In this document: one piece after another, positions 15,320-23,575 of the stretch
Position numbering within the stretch: position 1 is the stretch's first letter
Layout: each line of letters opens with the position of its first letter
NCBI GenBank assembly: GCA_016285245.1
Contig: JAEEQH010000021.1
Coordinates: 1 to 53,132 of the forward strand
DNA: 53,132 nt
Reading direction: 5' to 3'
Origin: Prevotella sp.
GTDB lineage: Bacteria > Bacteroidota > Bacteroidia > Bacteroidales > Bacteroidaceae
The notes under the pieces: model-generated
Seen by the model: only the letters and a program-made list of their open reading frames with translations
Told to the model about the DNA's origin: nothing
Database searches by the model: none
Translations under genes and position numbers: made by a program

Positions 15320-15943
15320 ATGGGAAGAAGGATTGTTTTGGTGCTGGCAGCCGTTATAGCGACGCTGACTGCCACCGCTCAGGAGACGCCTAACGCACAG
15401 CAAGCACGCCGTGTGTTCGAGAAGGCCTACAATCAGGTCTTCGGCTCCCAGGGCGCCACGCTCCACTACGATGTCAACATCATTGGCATCTACAAGACGC
15501 AGGGCACCATCTGGTATAAGGGCAAGAAGCAGAAGTTCATCGACGAGAAGGTGAACACCTGGAACGATGGCACGACAGCCTACATGGCCTACCGCAAGAA
15601 GCGGACGGTGGAGATACACCACGCCCAGTCGGACAAGAAAGACAAGTATAGCGGCAAGTTCAAGTTCTCGCCTGACGACTTCGACTATGCTATTGCCGAG
15701 GACGGCAACGATCTGCTCCTGTTGCTGAAGCAGAAAAAGCACGCCAAGGGTACCATCAAGGAAGTCTACGCGTGGGTGAAACGCGGTACCTTTGAGCCGC
15801 TGAAGCTGCGTATCAAGGTGGCGTTCATCTGGACGACGGTGACAATCAGTCAGTTCCGCTCAGGCGGTATCACCGACGACCTTTTTGTCTTCCCCCGTAG
15901 CCAGTACAAGGATTGGAAATTCATTGACAAACGAAAAGAATAA
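15320..15943 (+). CDS. LolA-like periplasmic lipoprotein chaperone family protein
   Basis: 207-aa protein with a clear signal peptide (MGRRIVLVLAAVIATLTATA, cleavage before QE). It has a beta-rich body with the order expected of LolA-like proteins: GTIWYKGKKQKFI, then a Y/T-rich strand, then FSPDDFDY. In this family the hydrophobic-cavity protein carries lipoproteins or related lipids to the outer membrane. The signal peptide makes the start at 15320 secure despite the very short leader. MaoC and amidophosphoribosyltransferase genes follow within 6 and 4 bases, suggesting one transcript. The family call rests on overall pattern only. Confidence 0.6.
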   Translation: MGRRIVLVLAAVIATLTATAQETPNAQQARRVFEKAYNQVFGSQGATLHYDVNIIGIYKTQGTIWYKGKKQKFIDEKVNTWNDGTTAYMAYRKKRTVEIHHAQSDKKDKYSGKFKFSPDDFDYAIAEDGNDLLLLLKQKKHAKGTIKEVYAWVKRGTFEPLKLRIKVAFIWTTVTISQFRSGGITDDLFVFPRSQYKDWKFIDKRKE

Positions 15944-15949
15944 GAACGA

Positions 15950-16414
15950 ATGGGAAAATTAGTCATCAACAGCTACGACGACTTCGCAGCACATCTCGGC
16001 GAGGAACTTGGTGCCTCGGAGTGGCTGCAGGTTGACCAGGATCGCATCAACCTCTTCGCAGACGCCACCCTCGACCATCAGTGGATTCACGTCGACACAG
16101 AGCGCGCCAAGACGGAGAGCCAGTACAAGAGCACTATCGCTCACGGCTACTTGACGCTGTCGCTGCTCCCCTATATGTGGGATCAGATTATTGAGGTGAA
16201 CAACATCAAGATGCTCGTGAACTATGGCATGGACAAGATGCGCTTCGGACAGCCCGTCATCACCGGCTCGCGTATACGCCTGGTTACGAAGCTGCACAAC
16301 ATCCAGAACCTGCGCGGCATCTGTAAGGCCGAGATAGAGTTCCACATAGAAATTGAGGGACAACGCAAGCCCGCTCTCGAAGGTATCGCGTCGTTCCTCT
16401 ATTATTTTGTATAA
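15950..16414 (+). CDS. MaoC-like (R)-hydratase-family protein
   Basis: 154-aa hot-dog-fold protein. The segment LFADATLDHQWIHVD followed by STIAHGYLTLSLLP is the MaoC/(R)-specific enoyl-CoA hydratase signature, with the catalytic Asp and His of FADATLDHQWIH. It would hydrate enoyl-CoA or a related thioester. No fatty-acid or PHA genes are adjacent, so the real substrate is unknown. It begins 6 bases after the LolA-like stop. Confidence 0.85.
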   Translation: MGKLVINSYDDFAAHLGEELGASEWLQVDQDRINLFADATLDHQWIHVDTERAKTESQYKSTIAHGYLTLSLLPYMWDQIIEVNNIKMLVNYGMDKMRFGQPVITGSRIRLVTKLHNIQNLRGICKAEIEFHIEIEGQRKPALEGIASFLYYFV

Positions 16415-16418
16415 GACA

Positions 16419-17891
16419 ATGGGTGGATTTTTCGGAACAATCAGCACGAAGGAGTGCGTGAACGACCTGTTCTACGGCACCGACTACAACTCACACCTAG
16501 GCACGAAGCGTGCCGGTATGGTCACCTTCGATCAGGAACGCGGCTTCAACCGCAGTATTCACTCGCTGGAGCGCGACTACTTCCGTTCGCGCTTCGAGGA
16601 CGAGCTCGACTCGTTCAAGGGTCGTGAGGGCATCGGCGTCATCAGCGACACCGACCCGCAGCCAATTATCGTCAACTCGCACCTCGGACGCTATGCCGTG
16701 GTGACGGTGGCGAAAATCAACAATCTGCCGGAGATTGCCAAGGAACTGCTGGAACAGCGTATGCACTTCAGCGAGATGTCGGCTAACAACATCAACCAGA
16801 CGGAGCTTGTGGCCCTGCTCATCAACATGGGCAACTCGTTCGTCGAGGGTATTAACAACGTCTACCGTAAGATTGACGGTTCCTGCTCGATGCTCATCCT
16901 CACCGAGGACGGCATCATCGCTGCCCGCGACTTCCTAGGCCGTACGCCAATCGTCATCGGCCGCAAGGAGGTACACCGACTGACGCCCATCGGCACCGAG
17001 GAGGTCATTAAGGCCCATGCCGTCAGCTCGGAGACCGCCAGTTTCCCGAACCTCGACTATAAGGTGGTGCGCGACCTCGGACCGGGCGAGATTGTACGGC
17101 TGAAGGCCGACAGCATCGAGGTGCTGCAGCCCGCTTTCGAGAACGAGCAAATCTGTTCGTTCCTCTGGGTCTACTACGGCTTCCCCGCCAGCGATTACGA
17201 GGGCATTAACGTCGAGAAGGTGCGTGAGGACAATGGTCGCATGATGGGTGAGAAGGACGATACGGAGGTTGACTGCGTCTGTGGCGTTCCTGACTCTGGC
17301 GTCGGTATGGCACTTGGCTATGCCGAGGGTAAGGGCGTGCCTTACGAGCGTGCCGTGCTGAAGTACACACCGACATGGCCCCGTTCTTTTACGCCGGGCA
17401 ACCAGAGCCGTCGTGACCTAGTGGCAAAGATGAAGCTCATTCCTAATGGCGCGTTGCTGAAGGACCGCCGCGTGGTGTTCTGCGACGACAGTATCGTACG
17501 TGGCACACAGTTGCGCGACAATGTGCGCACGTTCTTTGAGTATGGTGCCAAGGAGGTACACTGCCGCATCTCCTGTCCGCCACTGGTCTATGGCTGTCCG
17601 TTCATCGGTTTCACTGCTTCGAAGAGCGACCTGGAGCTTATCACGCGCCGCATCATACGCGACTTTGAGGGTGATGACAAGAAGAATCTGGAAAAATATG
17701 CCAAGACCGACTCACCCGAGTACCAGCGTATGGTCAACGAGATTGCCCGTCGATTAGGGCTAACGACGTTGAAGTTTGCCAAGCTTGAGGACCTTATCGA
17801 AGCTATTGGAATGCCTAAGTGCAAGGTCTGTACCCACTGCTTCGATGGTACCAGCTACTGCCACATCCCCGAAACGGAAAAGTTCTTTTAG
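16419..17891 (+). CDS. Amidophosphoribosyltransferase-like protein (PurF paralogue) without the N-terminal catalytic Cys
   Basis: 490 aa. The C-terminal phosphoribosyltransferase half is well kept (VVFCDDSIVRGTQLRD as the PRPP loop, GVPDSGVGMALGYA). The N-terminal half has the Ntn glutaminase outline. However, it starts MGGFFGTIS where true PurF exposes a Cys at residue 1 after processing (CGxxG). It ends with CKVCTHCFDG. From memory this MGGFFG form is a Bacteroidetes-typical second copy. It may use ammonia, use another amide donor, or be regulatory. ATG 16419 is chosen because it begins the conserved N-terminus and sits 4 bases after the MaoC stop. Confidence 0.8.
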   Translation: MGGFFGTISTKECVNDLFYGTDYNSHLGTKRAGMVTFDQERGFNRSIHSLERDYFRSRFEDELDSFKGREGIGVISDTDPQPIIVNSHLGRYAVVTVAKINNLPEIAKELLEQRMHFSEMSANNINQTELVALLINMGNSFVEGINNVYRKIDGSCSMLILTEDGIIAARDFLGRTPIVIGRKEVHRLTPIGTEEVIKAHAVSSETASFPNLDYKVVRDLGPGEIVRLKADSIEVLQPAFENEQICSFLWVYYGFPASDYEGINVEKVREDNGRMMGEKDDTEVDCVCGVPDSGVGMALGYAEGKGVPYERAVLKYTPTWPRSFTPGNQSRRDLVAKMKLIPNGALLKDRRVVFCDDSIVRGTQLRDNVRTFFEYGAKEVHCRISCPPLVYGCPFIGFTASKSDLELITRRIIRDFEGDDKKNLEKYAKTDSPEYQRMVNEIARRLGLTTLKFAKLEDLIEAIGMPKCKVCTHCFDGTSYCHIPETEKFF

Positions 17892-17934
17892 TAATTAAGA
17901 AATGTTGGCTGACGCCAATTAAGAATAAAATAAT

Positions 17935-17967
17935 AAACCCCGAGTCTTGCGACCCGGGGTTTTTATT
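17935..17967 (+). terminator. Intrinsic terminator after the PurF paralogue
   Basis: AAACCCCGAGTC pairs with GACCCGGGGTTT (one mismatch), followed by TTTTATTT. A small hairpin TTGGCTGACGCCAA at 17905-17918 precedes it. Confidence 0.8.
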
Positions 17968-17974
17968 TAACTCT

Positions 17975-18011
17975 TCGCTCGAGCTTTGCTCGCTTTGCTT
18001 GCAAAGAATTC
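17975..18011. repeat. CGCTCGGCT-type dispersed repeat, divergent copy
   Basis: CGCTCGAGCTTTGCTCGC followed by TTTGCTTGCAAAGAATT. It is related to the copies at 23535, 35754 and 43811 and lies between the terminator and the thrS stop. Confidence 0.5.
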
Positions 18012-19958
18012 TTAAAAGTCTTTCGTCATCTCGGCAACTTTCGAGTTCACCTCGTCGATGAATGCCTGGATGGTCATGACACTCTGCTCGCCGCCACCCT
18101 GAGGACGCACGGCGACCGTCTTGTCGGCAGCTTCCTTCTCACCGACGATGACCATGTAGGGAATACGCTTAAGCTCGTTGTCACGAATCTTACGGCCGAG
18201 CTTCTCGTTGCGTAGGTCGATGGTAGCACGGACGCCGCCCTGCGAGAACAGCTTGCAGACTTCCTGAGCGTAGTCGTTGTATTTCTCCGACAGCGGGAGG
18301 ATAGCCACCTGCTCGGGCGTGAGCCACAGGGGGAAGTGACCGCTGGTGTGCTCGATGAGCACGGCGCAGAAACGCTCGAGAGAGCCGAAGGGAGCGCGAT
18401 GAATCATCACCGGCGTCTTCTTCTGGTTGTCCTCGTCAGTATACTCCAACTGGAAGCGCTTCGGCAGGTTGTAGTCCACCTGGATGGTACCCAACTGCCA
18501 GCGGCGGCCGATGGCGTCCTTGATCATGAAGTCGAGCTTCGGACCATAGAAGGCTGCCTCGCCGTATTCCACCTTAGCGGGCAGACCCTTCTCCTGACAA
18601 GCCTCCTGGATAGCCTTCTCGGCCAGTGCCCAGTCCTCGTCAGTACCTACATACTTCTCGTGGTCATTGGGGTCGCGGAGCGAGATCTGTGCCTCGAAGT
18701 TGAAGCCGAAGGCTGTCAGCACTACGCCGATGATGTCCATCACATTGAGGAACTCCTGCTTCACCTGGTCGGGACGGCAGAAGAGGTGAGCATCGTCCTG
18801 CGTGAAAGAACGTACACGGGTCAGACCATGGAGCTCACCGCTCTGCTCGTAGCGGTAGACGGTACCGAACTCTGCTATGCGCAGGGGCAGGTCTTTATAT
18901 GAACGGGGCTTCACGGCGAAAATCTCGCAGTGGTGCGGACAGTTCATGGGTTTCAGCATATACTCCTCGCCCTCCTCCGGAGTGGTGATGGGACGGAAGG
19001 AGTCCTTGCCGTAGTGGGCGTAGTGACCCGAGGTGACATAAAGGCTCTTGCCGCCGATATGCGGGGTGATGACCTCCTGATAACCGTAACGCTTCTGCAC
19101 CTTGCGCAGGTGGTCCTGCAGACGAAGACGAAGGTCGGTGCCCTTCGGCAGCCAGATGGGAAGACCTTTGCCGACCTTCTCCGAGAACATGAAGAGCTCC
19201 ATCTCTTTACCAATCTTGCGGTGGTCGCGCTTCTTGGCCTCTTCGAGCATGACAAGGTACTCGTCGAGCATCTTCTTCTTTGGGAATGAGATACCGTAGA
19301 GACGCTGCATCTGTTCGCGGTTGGCATCGCCACGCCAGAAGGCACCGGCAACGCTCGTCAGCTTCACGGCCTTGATCTCGCCCGTGTCCACGAGGTGCGG
19401 ACCGCGGCAGAGGTCAGTGAAGTTTCCTTGTGTATAGGTGGTGATAGAACCGTCTTCGAGGTCCTGTTCAATGTGCTCGCACTTGTACGTCTGACCGTCG
19501 GCAGCAAATGCCTTCAGAGCGTCGGCTTTAGCCACCTCTTTGCGGACGACAGGCTCTTTCTTGCCAGCCAACTCCTTCATCTTAGCCTCGATGGTGGGGA
19601 AGTCGCTCTCCTTGATCATCTGTCCGTCGGGGAGCAGCACGTCGTAGAAGAAGCCGTTCTCGACAGCCGGACCGAAACCGAACTGCACACCAGGATACAA
19701 CTCCTGCAGGGCCTCGGCCAACAGGTGGGCAGAGGTATGCCAGAAGGTGTGCTTACCTTCGTCATCGTCAAACTTATAAAGGGCGATGGTGGCGTCCTCC
19801 ATGATGGGACGGTTCAACTCTACGGTCTCACCGTTCACACCGCAGCTCACAACGCTGCGTGCCAGAGCCGGCGAGATGCTCTCGGCAATCTGAAATCCCG
19901 TCACGCCCTGCTCATACGAGCGAACAGATCCGTCAGGGAACGTAATTTTGATTTCCAT
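18012..19958 (-). CDS. thrS: Threonyl-tRNA synthetase
   Basis: 648 aa, the usual length. It has an N-terminal TGS domain ([15 protein letters not shown]), an editing domain with [12 protein letters not shown] (HxxxH), the class II catalytic core ([42 protein letters not shown]) and the anticodon-binding domain ([14 protein letters not shown]). It charges tRNA-Thr. It is read from its own promoter at 19993-20000, divergent from tex. Confidence 0.97.
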   Translation of the reverse strand: MEIKITFPDGSVRSYEQGVTGFQIAESISPALARSVVSCGVNGETVELNRPIMEDATIALYKFDDDEGKHTFWHTSAHLLAEALQELYPGVQFGFGPAVENGFFYDVLLPDGQMIKESDFPTIEAKMKELAGKKEPVVRKEVAKADALKAFAADGQTYKCEHIEQDLEDGSITTYTQGNFTDLCRGPHLVDTGEIKAVKLTSVAGAFWRGDANREQMQRLYGISFPKKKMLDEYLVMLEEAKKRDHRKIGKEMELFMFSEKVGKGLPIWLPKGTDLRLRLQDHLRKVQKRYGYQEVITPHIGGKSLYVTSGHYAHYGKDSFRPITTPEEGEEYMLKPMNCPHHCEIFAVKPRSYKDLPLRIAEFGTVYRYEQSGELHGLTRVRSFTQDDAHLFCRPDQVKQEFLNVMDIIGVVLTAFGFNFEAQISLRDPNDHEKYVGTDEDWALAEKAIQEACQEKGLPAKVEYGEAAFYGPKLDFMIKDAIGRRWQLGTIQVDYNLPKRFQLEYTDEDNQKKTPVMIHRAPFGSLERFCAVLIEHTSGHFPLWLTPEQVAILPLSEKYNDYAQEVCKLFSQGGVRATIDLRNEKLGRKIRDNELKRIPYMVIVGEKEAADKTVAVRPQGGGEQSVMTIQAFIDEVNSKVAEMTKDF

Positions 19959-19992
19959 ATCTACAATATATGTTTGAAGTTAAAATTGCGTG

Positions 19993-20000
19993 CAAAGGTA
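19993..20000 (-). promoter_or_regulatory. -7 box of thrS
   Basis: TACCTTTG on the minus strand, 34 bases before the thrS ATG. The -33 element is weak. Confidence 0.65.
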
Positions 20001-20064
20001 CAACTTTCTTTCCTAATAACCGAAAGTTTTCGACGAAAAAGCGAGACTTTTGCGGAAAAGTTCG

Positions 20065-20072
20065 TAACTTTG
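20065..20072 (+). promoter_or_regulatory. -7 box of tex, 8 bases before the ATG
   Basis: TAACTTTG ends 8 bases before ATG 20081. With the usual TSS distance the transcript would be leaderless or nearly so. Confidence 0.6.
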
Positions 20073-20080
20073 CCATCAAT

Positions 20081-22219
20081 ATGGAACAGAAAGTATTCGC
20101 AAAACTCATTGCCCAGCGCCTCGGTATTGCCGAAAACAATGTCGCCGGCACGCTGGCATTACTCGAAGAAGGTTGCACCATCCCGTTCATCGCGCGCTAC
20201 CGAAAGGAACGCACCGGCGGACTAGATGAAGTGAAGATTGCCGCCATCAGCGAGCAATTCGACAAGCTGCGTGAACTGACGAAGCGCAAGGAGACCATCG
20301 TCAAAACCATCACCGAACTCGAGAAGATGACGCCGGAACTACAACAGCGCATCGACCAGACATGGGACGCCACGGAGTTGGAGGACATCTACCTACCGTA
20401 CCGTCCGAAGCGCCGCACCCGTGCTCAGGTGGCTCGTGAGCAGGGACTGGAGCCGTTGGCCCAGATTCTCCTCCAGCAGCGTGAGCGCGACCCCGAAGAC
20501 GCCGCTCGCCGTTTCGTGGCGGGCGACGTTTCTGACGTCGCCACAGCCATCAAGGGTGCCCAGGACATTATCGCCGAGATGGTCAGTGAGGATGAGCGTA
20601 GCCGCCAGCAGGTGCGTGGCGCCTTCCGCCGCACTGCCATCATCACGTCGAAGGTCGTCAAGGCGAAGCAGGACACCGACGAGGCACAGAAGTACCGCGA
20701 CTACTTCGACTGGCATGAGCCTTTGAAACGCTGCACCAGCCACCGCCTGTTAGCCATGCGCCGTGGTGAGGCCGAGGGCATCCTGCGGCTGAGCATCGAC
20801 CCTGTCAGCGACGAGGAGTGTTTGGAGCGGCTCAATCGCCATTATGTCTACGGCCATACGCCCTGTGGACGACTTGTAGCTGAGGCCGTAGAGGATGGTT
20901 ACAAGCGACTGCTAAAGCCATCGATAGAGACGGAGTTCAGTAACCTCAGTAAGGAACAGGCCGATGACGAGGCCATCCGCGTCTTTGCTGAAAACCTGCG
21001 TCAGTTGCTGCTGTCAGCACCGCTGGGCCAGAAACGCGTCATGGGTATTGACCCAGGCTTCCGCACCGGCTGCAAGGTGGTTTGTCTCGACGCACAGGGC
21101 AACCTGCTCCACCATGAGGCCATCTTCCCACACCCGCCGGTGAACCATCGTATGCAGGCAACTGTCCATGTGCAACAGATGATTCAGGACTACCACATCG
21201 AGGCTATCGCCATCGGTAACGGTACGGCGTCAAGAGAGACAAGGGCGTTTGTGGAAGAGGTTACCCCGCAGGGGGTAAACGTTTTCGTCGTCTCCGAGGA
21301 CGGCGCCTCCGTCTACTCTGCCTCGAAAGTGGCCCGCGACGAGTTTCCCGACGAGGATGTCACCGTGCGTGGCGCCGTCTCCATTGGCCGCCGACTCATC
21401 GACCCGCTGGCGGAGCTCGTTAAGATTGACCCGAAGAGTATCGGGGTGGGACAGTACCAGCACGACGTGGACCAGACGAAGTTGAAGCAGCAGCTTGACC
21501 AGACGGTGATGAGCTGTGTCAACGCCGTCGGCGTGAACCTCAACACCGCTTCGCAGCATCTGCTGCAATACGTCAGTGGACTGGGTCCGGCATTAGCGAA
21601 GAACATTGTGGACTATAGAAAGGAGAACGGCGCCTTCACCTCGCGTGCCCAGCTGAAGAAAGTACCACGACTCGGCCCGGCAGCGTTCGAACAGTGTGCC
21701 GGTTTCCTGCGCATTCCCGGTGCCAAGAACCCACTCGACAACTCTGCTGTTCATCCCGAGAGCTATGCCATCGTCGAGCAGATGGCAAAAGATCAGAGTT
21801 GCACCGTTGCCGACCTTATTATAAATAAGGAGAAACGCCAGAGTATCCAGCCCCAGCGCTATGTTACTAATGAGGTGGGACTGCCAACCCTTACCGATAT
21901 CATGCGTGAATTGGAAAAGCCGGGTCGTGATCCTCGCGAACAGATTGAGGAGTTCCGCTTTGCCGATGGCATCGAGACTGTCGATGACCTTGTTGAGGGT
22001 ATGGAGCTGCCTGGTATTGTGACGAACATCACCGCCTTCGGTGCTTTTGTCGACATCGGTGTTCATCAGGATGGACTGGTCCACATCTCACAGCTCGCCG
22101 ACAAGTATGTTAAGGATCCGAACCAGGTGGTGAAACTCCACCAGCACGTCCGTGTCCGTGTTCTTGAAGTTGACCGTCGTCGTAATCGAATCTCGCTCAG
22201 TATGAGGAATATGCAATAA
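20081..22219 (+). CDS. tex: Tex-family RNA-binding transcription accessory protein
   Basis: 712 aa. It has the Tex N-terminal helical region (IPFIARYRKERTGGLDE), a YqgF-like RNase H fold (VMGIDPGFRTGCKVVCLD), helix-hairpin-helix segments (NLNTASQHLLQYVSGLG, FTSRAQLKKVPRLGP) and a C-terminal S1 domain (GIVTNITAFGAFVDIGVHQDG). It is a cytoplasmic RNA-binding factor of transcription/RNA metabolism. The frame is open to 19970, but the -7 box at 20065-20072 and the family N-terminus (MEQKVFAKLIAQRL) support ATG 20081. It abuts the convergent kinase gene with no gap. Confidence 0.93.
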   Translation: MEQKVFAKLIAQRLGIAENNVAGTLALLEEGCTIPFIARYRKERTGGLDEVKIAAISEQFDKLRELTKRKETIVKTITELEKMTPELQQRIDQTWDATELEDIYLPYRPKRRTRAQVAREQGLEPLAQILLQQRERDPEDAARRFVAGDVSDVATAIKGAQDIIAEMVSEDERSRQQVRGAFRRTAIITSKVVKAKQDTDEAQKYRDYFDWHEPLKRCTSHRLLAMRRGEAEGILRLSIDPVSDEECLERLNRHYVYGHTPCGRLVAEAVEDGYKRLLKPSIETEFSNLSKEQADDEAIRVFAENLRQLLLSAPLGQKRVMGIDPGFRTGCKVVCLDAQGNLLHHEAIFPHPPVNHRMQATVHVQQMIQDYHIEAIAIGNGTASRETRAFVEEVTPQGVNVFVVSEDGASVYSASKVARDEFPDEDVTVRGAVSIGRRLIDPLAELVKIDPKSIGVGQYQHDVDQTKLKQQLDQTVMSCVNAVGVNLNTASQHLLQYVSGLGPALAKNIVDYRKENGAFTSRAQLKKVPRLGPAAFEQCAGFLRIPGAKNPLDNSAVHPESYAIVEQMAKDQSCTVADLIINKEKRQSIQPQRYVTNEVGLPTLTDIMRELEKPGRDPREQIEEFRFADGIETVDDLVEGMELPGIVTNITAFGAFVDIGVHQDGLVHISQLADKYVKDPNQVVKLHQHVRVRVLEVDRRRNRISLSMRNMQ

Positions 22220-22840
22220 TTACTCCATGGGGAAAAGGCCATAGAGCTTGGCATCAATCATGTCGGTGACCTGCTTAAGGGCCTCGTTGCTTTCGCCAAA
22301 CTTACAATGGTCGCCGTCAATGATGATGAGTGGACCAGGATAGGACTTGATCCACTCCTCATAGCGGCGTTCCAGACCTTGTAGGTAGTCCAGGCGCATG
22401 GTCTGCTCGTACTCGCGGCCGCGCTTCTGGATTTGTGCCACGAGAGTGGGGATGGAGGAACGGATATAGATCATGAGGTCGGGCAGTTTGACGAGCGACA
22501 TCATCAGTTCGAAGAGATCGTTGTAGTTTTGGAAGTCACGGTCGGACATCATGCCCTGACCGTGGAGGTTCGGCGCGAAGATGCGGGCGTCCTCGAAGAT
22601 GGTACGGTCTTGGATGATGGTGTCGTCGGACTTCGATATCTCGACCACCTCCTTGAAGCGCCGACTGAGGAAATAGACCTGGAGGTTGAACGACCAACGG
22701 GGCATGTCGGCGTAGAAATCCTCAAGATAGGGATTGTCGTCGACGGATTCGAAACGTGGCGTCCAGCCGTAACGATGGGCGAGGAGCCTTGTGAGTGTGG
22801 TCTTGCCACTGCCAATGTTTCCTGCTACTGCGATGTGCAT
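22220..22840 (-). CDS. Deoxynucleoside kinase (copy A)
   Basis: 206 aa of the dNK/deoxyadenosine-deoxyguanosine kinase family, which phosphorylates deoxynucleosides for salvage. Seen: P-loop MHIAVAGNIGSGKTTLT, the DRTIFEDARIF motif (DRS/ERS-like substrate site) and the lid RGREYEQTMRLDYL. It is a tandem paralogue of the next upstream gene, with the same length and the same motif order. The two probably have different base preferences or form a heterodimer, as known for Lactobacillus dAK/dGK. Confidence 0.88.
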   Translation of the reverse strand: MHIAVAGNIGSGKTTLTRLLAHRYGWTPRFESVDDNPYLEDFYADMPRWSFNLQVYFLSRRFKEVVEISKSDDTIIQDRTIFEDARIFAPNLHGQGMMSDRDFQNYNDLFELMMSLVKLPDLMIYIRSSIPTLVAQIQKRGREYEQTMRLDYLQGLERRYEEWIKSYPGPLIIIDGDHCKFGESNEALKQVTDMIDAKLYGLFPME

Positions 22841-22844
22841 GTTC

Positions 22845-22872
22845 TAATTACTAATAATTCATTACTAATTAT
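22845..22872. repeat. AT-rich 7-bp repeat between the two kinases
   Basis: The units TAATTAC, TAATAAT, TCATTAC and TAATTAT run from just upstream of copy A into the stop codon of copy B. Confidence 0.6.
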
Positions 22873-23489
22873 TCCGAAAAGAGTCCGAAAAGGGTCTGGT
22901 CGATGCGGTCAACGACTTGGGTGAAGTCCTGAGGACGATGCTCGAAGTCAAGCTGATCCTTGTCGATGATCATGACGCGGCCTTTGTAGTTCTCATTGAT
23001 GAACTGCTCATAGCGGCGGTTCAGATTGTCGAGGTAGTCGAGCTTGATGGACTGCTCGTACTCGCGGCCGCGCTGCTGGATGTTGCCCACGAGGTGGGGC
23101 ACCGTGGCGCGGAGGTAGATCATCAGGTCAGGCAGACGCACGAGCTGCATCATCTGGTTGAAGAGCTCCATATAGGTGTCGTAGTCGCGCTGCAAGATGT
23201 TGCCCATGTCGCGGTTGTTCTGTAGGAAGACGTAGACGCCTTCAAAGATGGTACGGTCCTGGATGATGGTGCTCTGGGACTGCTGTATGGCAATGAGGTC
23301 GCGGAAGCGCTCCTTGAGGAAGAACACCTCAAGGGCGAAGGACCACCGTTGGATATCGTTGTAATAGTCTTCGAGGTAGGGGTTGCGGTCGACGACTTCG
23401 AAGCGTGGCTCCCAGTGGTAGTGACGTGCCAGCATCCTGGTGAGTGTGGACTTTCCACTTCCGATGTTGCCTGCTATGGCGATGTACAT
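22869..23489 (-). CDS. Deoxynucleoside kinase (copy B)
   Basis: 206-aa paralogue of the downstream gene. It has P-loop MYIAIAGNIGSGKSTLTR, QDRTIFEGVYVF, lid RGREYEQSIKLDYL and the same C-terminal pattern (MIIDKDQLDFEHRPQDFTQV). It lies 28 bases upstream of copy A in the same orientation, so the two are probably co-transcribed and co-regulated. Confidence 0.88.
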   Translation of the reverse strand: MYIAIAGNIGSGKSTLTRMLARHYHWEPRFEVVDRNPYLEDYYNDIQRWSFALEVFFLKERFRDLIAIQQSQSTIIQDRTIFEGVYVFLQNNRDMGNILQRDYDTYMELFNQMMQLVRLPDLMIYLRATVPHLVGNIQQRGREYEQSIKLDYLDNLNRRYEQFINENYKGRVMIIDKDQLDFEHRPQDFTQVVDRIDQTLFGLFSE

Positions 23490-23534
23490 AGTGTTGTGGC
23501 CTAATTCTTTTAGTCGGCTGACACCTTGGTAAAA

Positions 23535-23572
23535 GCGGCAAAGCCGAGCGGATAAATGATAATTGATAATTG
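23535..23572. repeat. CGCTCGGCT-type dispersed repeat (reverse) with TGATAAT 7-mers
   Basis: GCGGCAAAGCCGAGCGGAT is the reverse form of the 35754 and 43811 repeats. It is followed by two TGATAAT units reaching the stop region of the kinase/nucleotidyltransferase fusion. Confidence 0.65.
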
Positions 23573-23575
23573 GGT

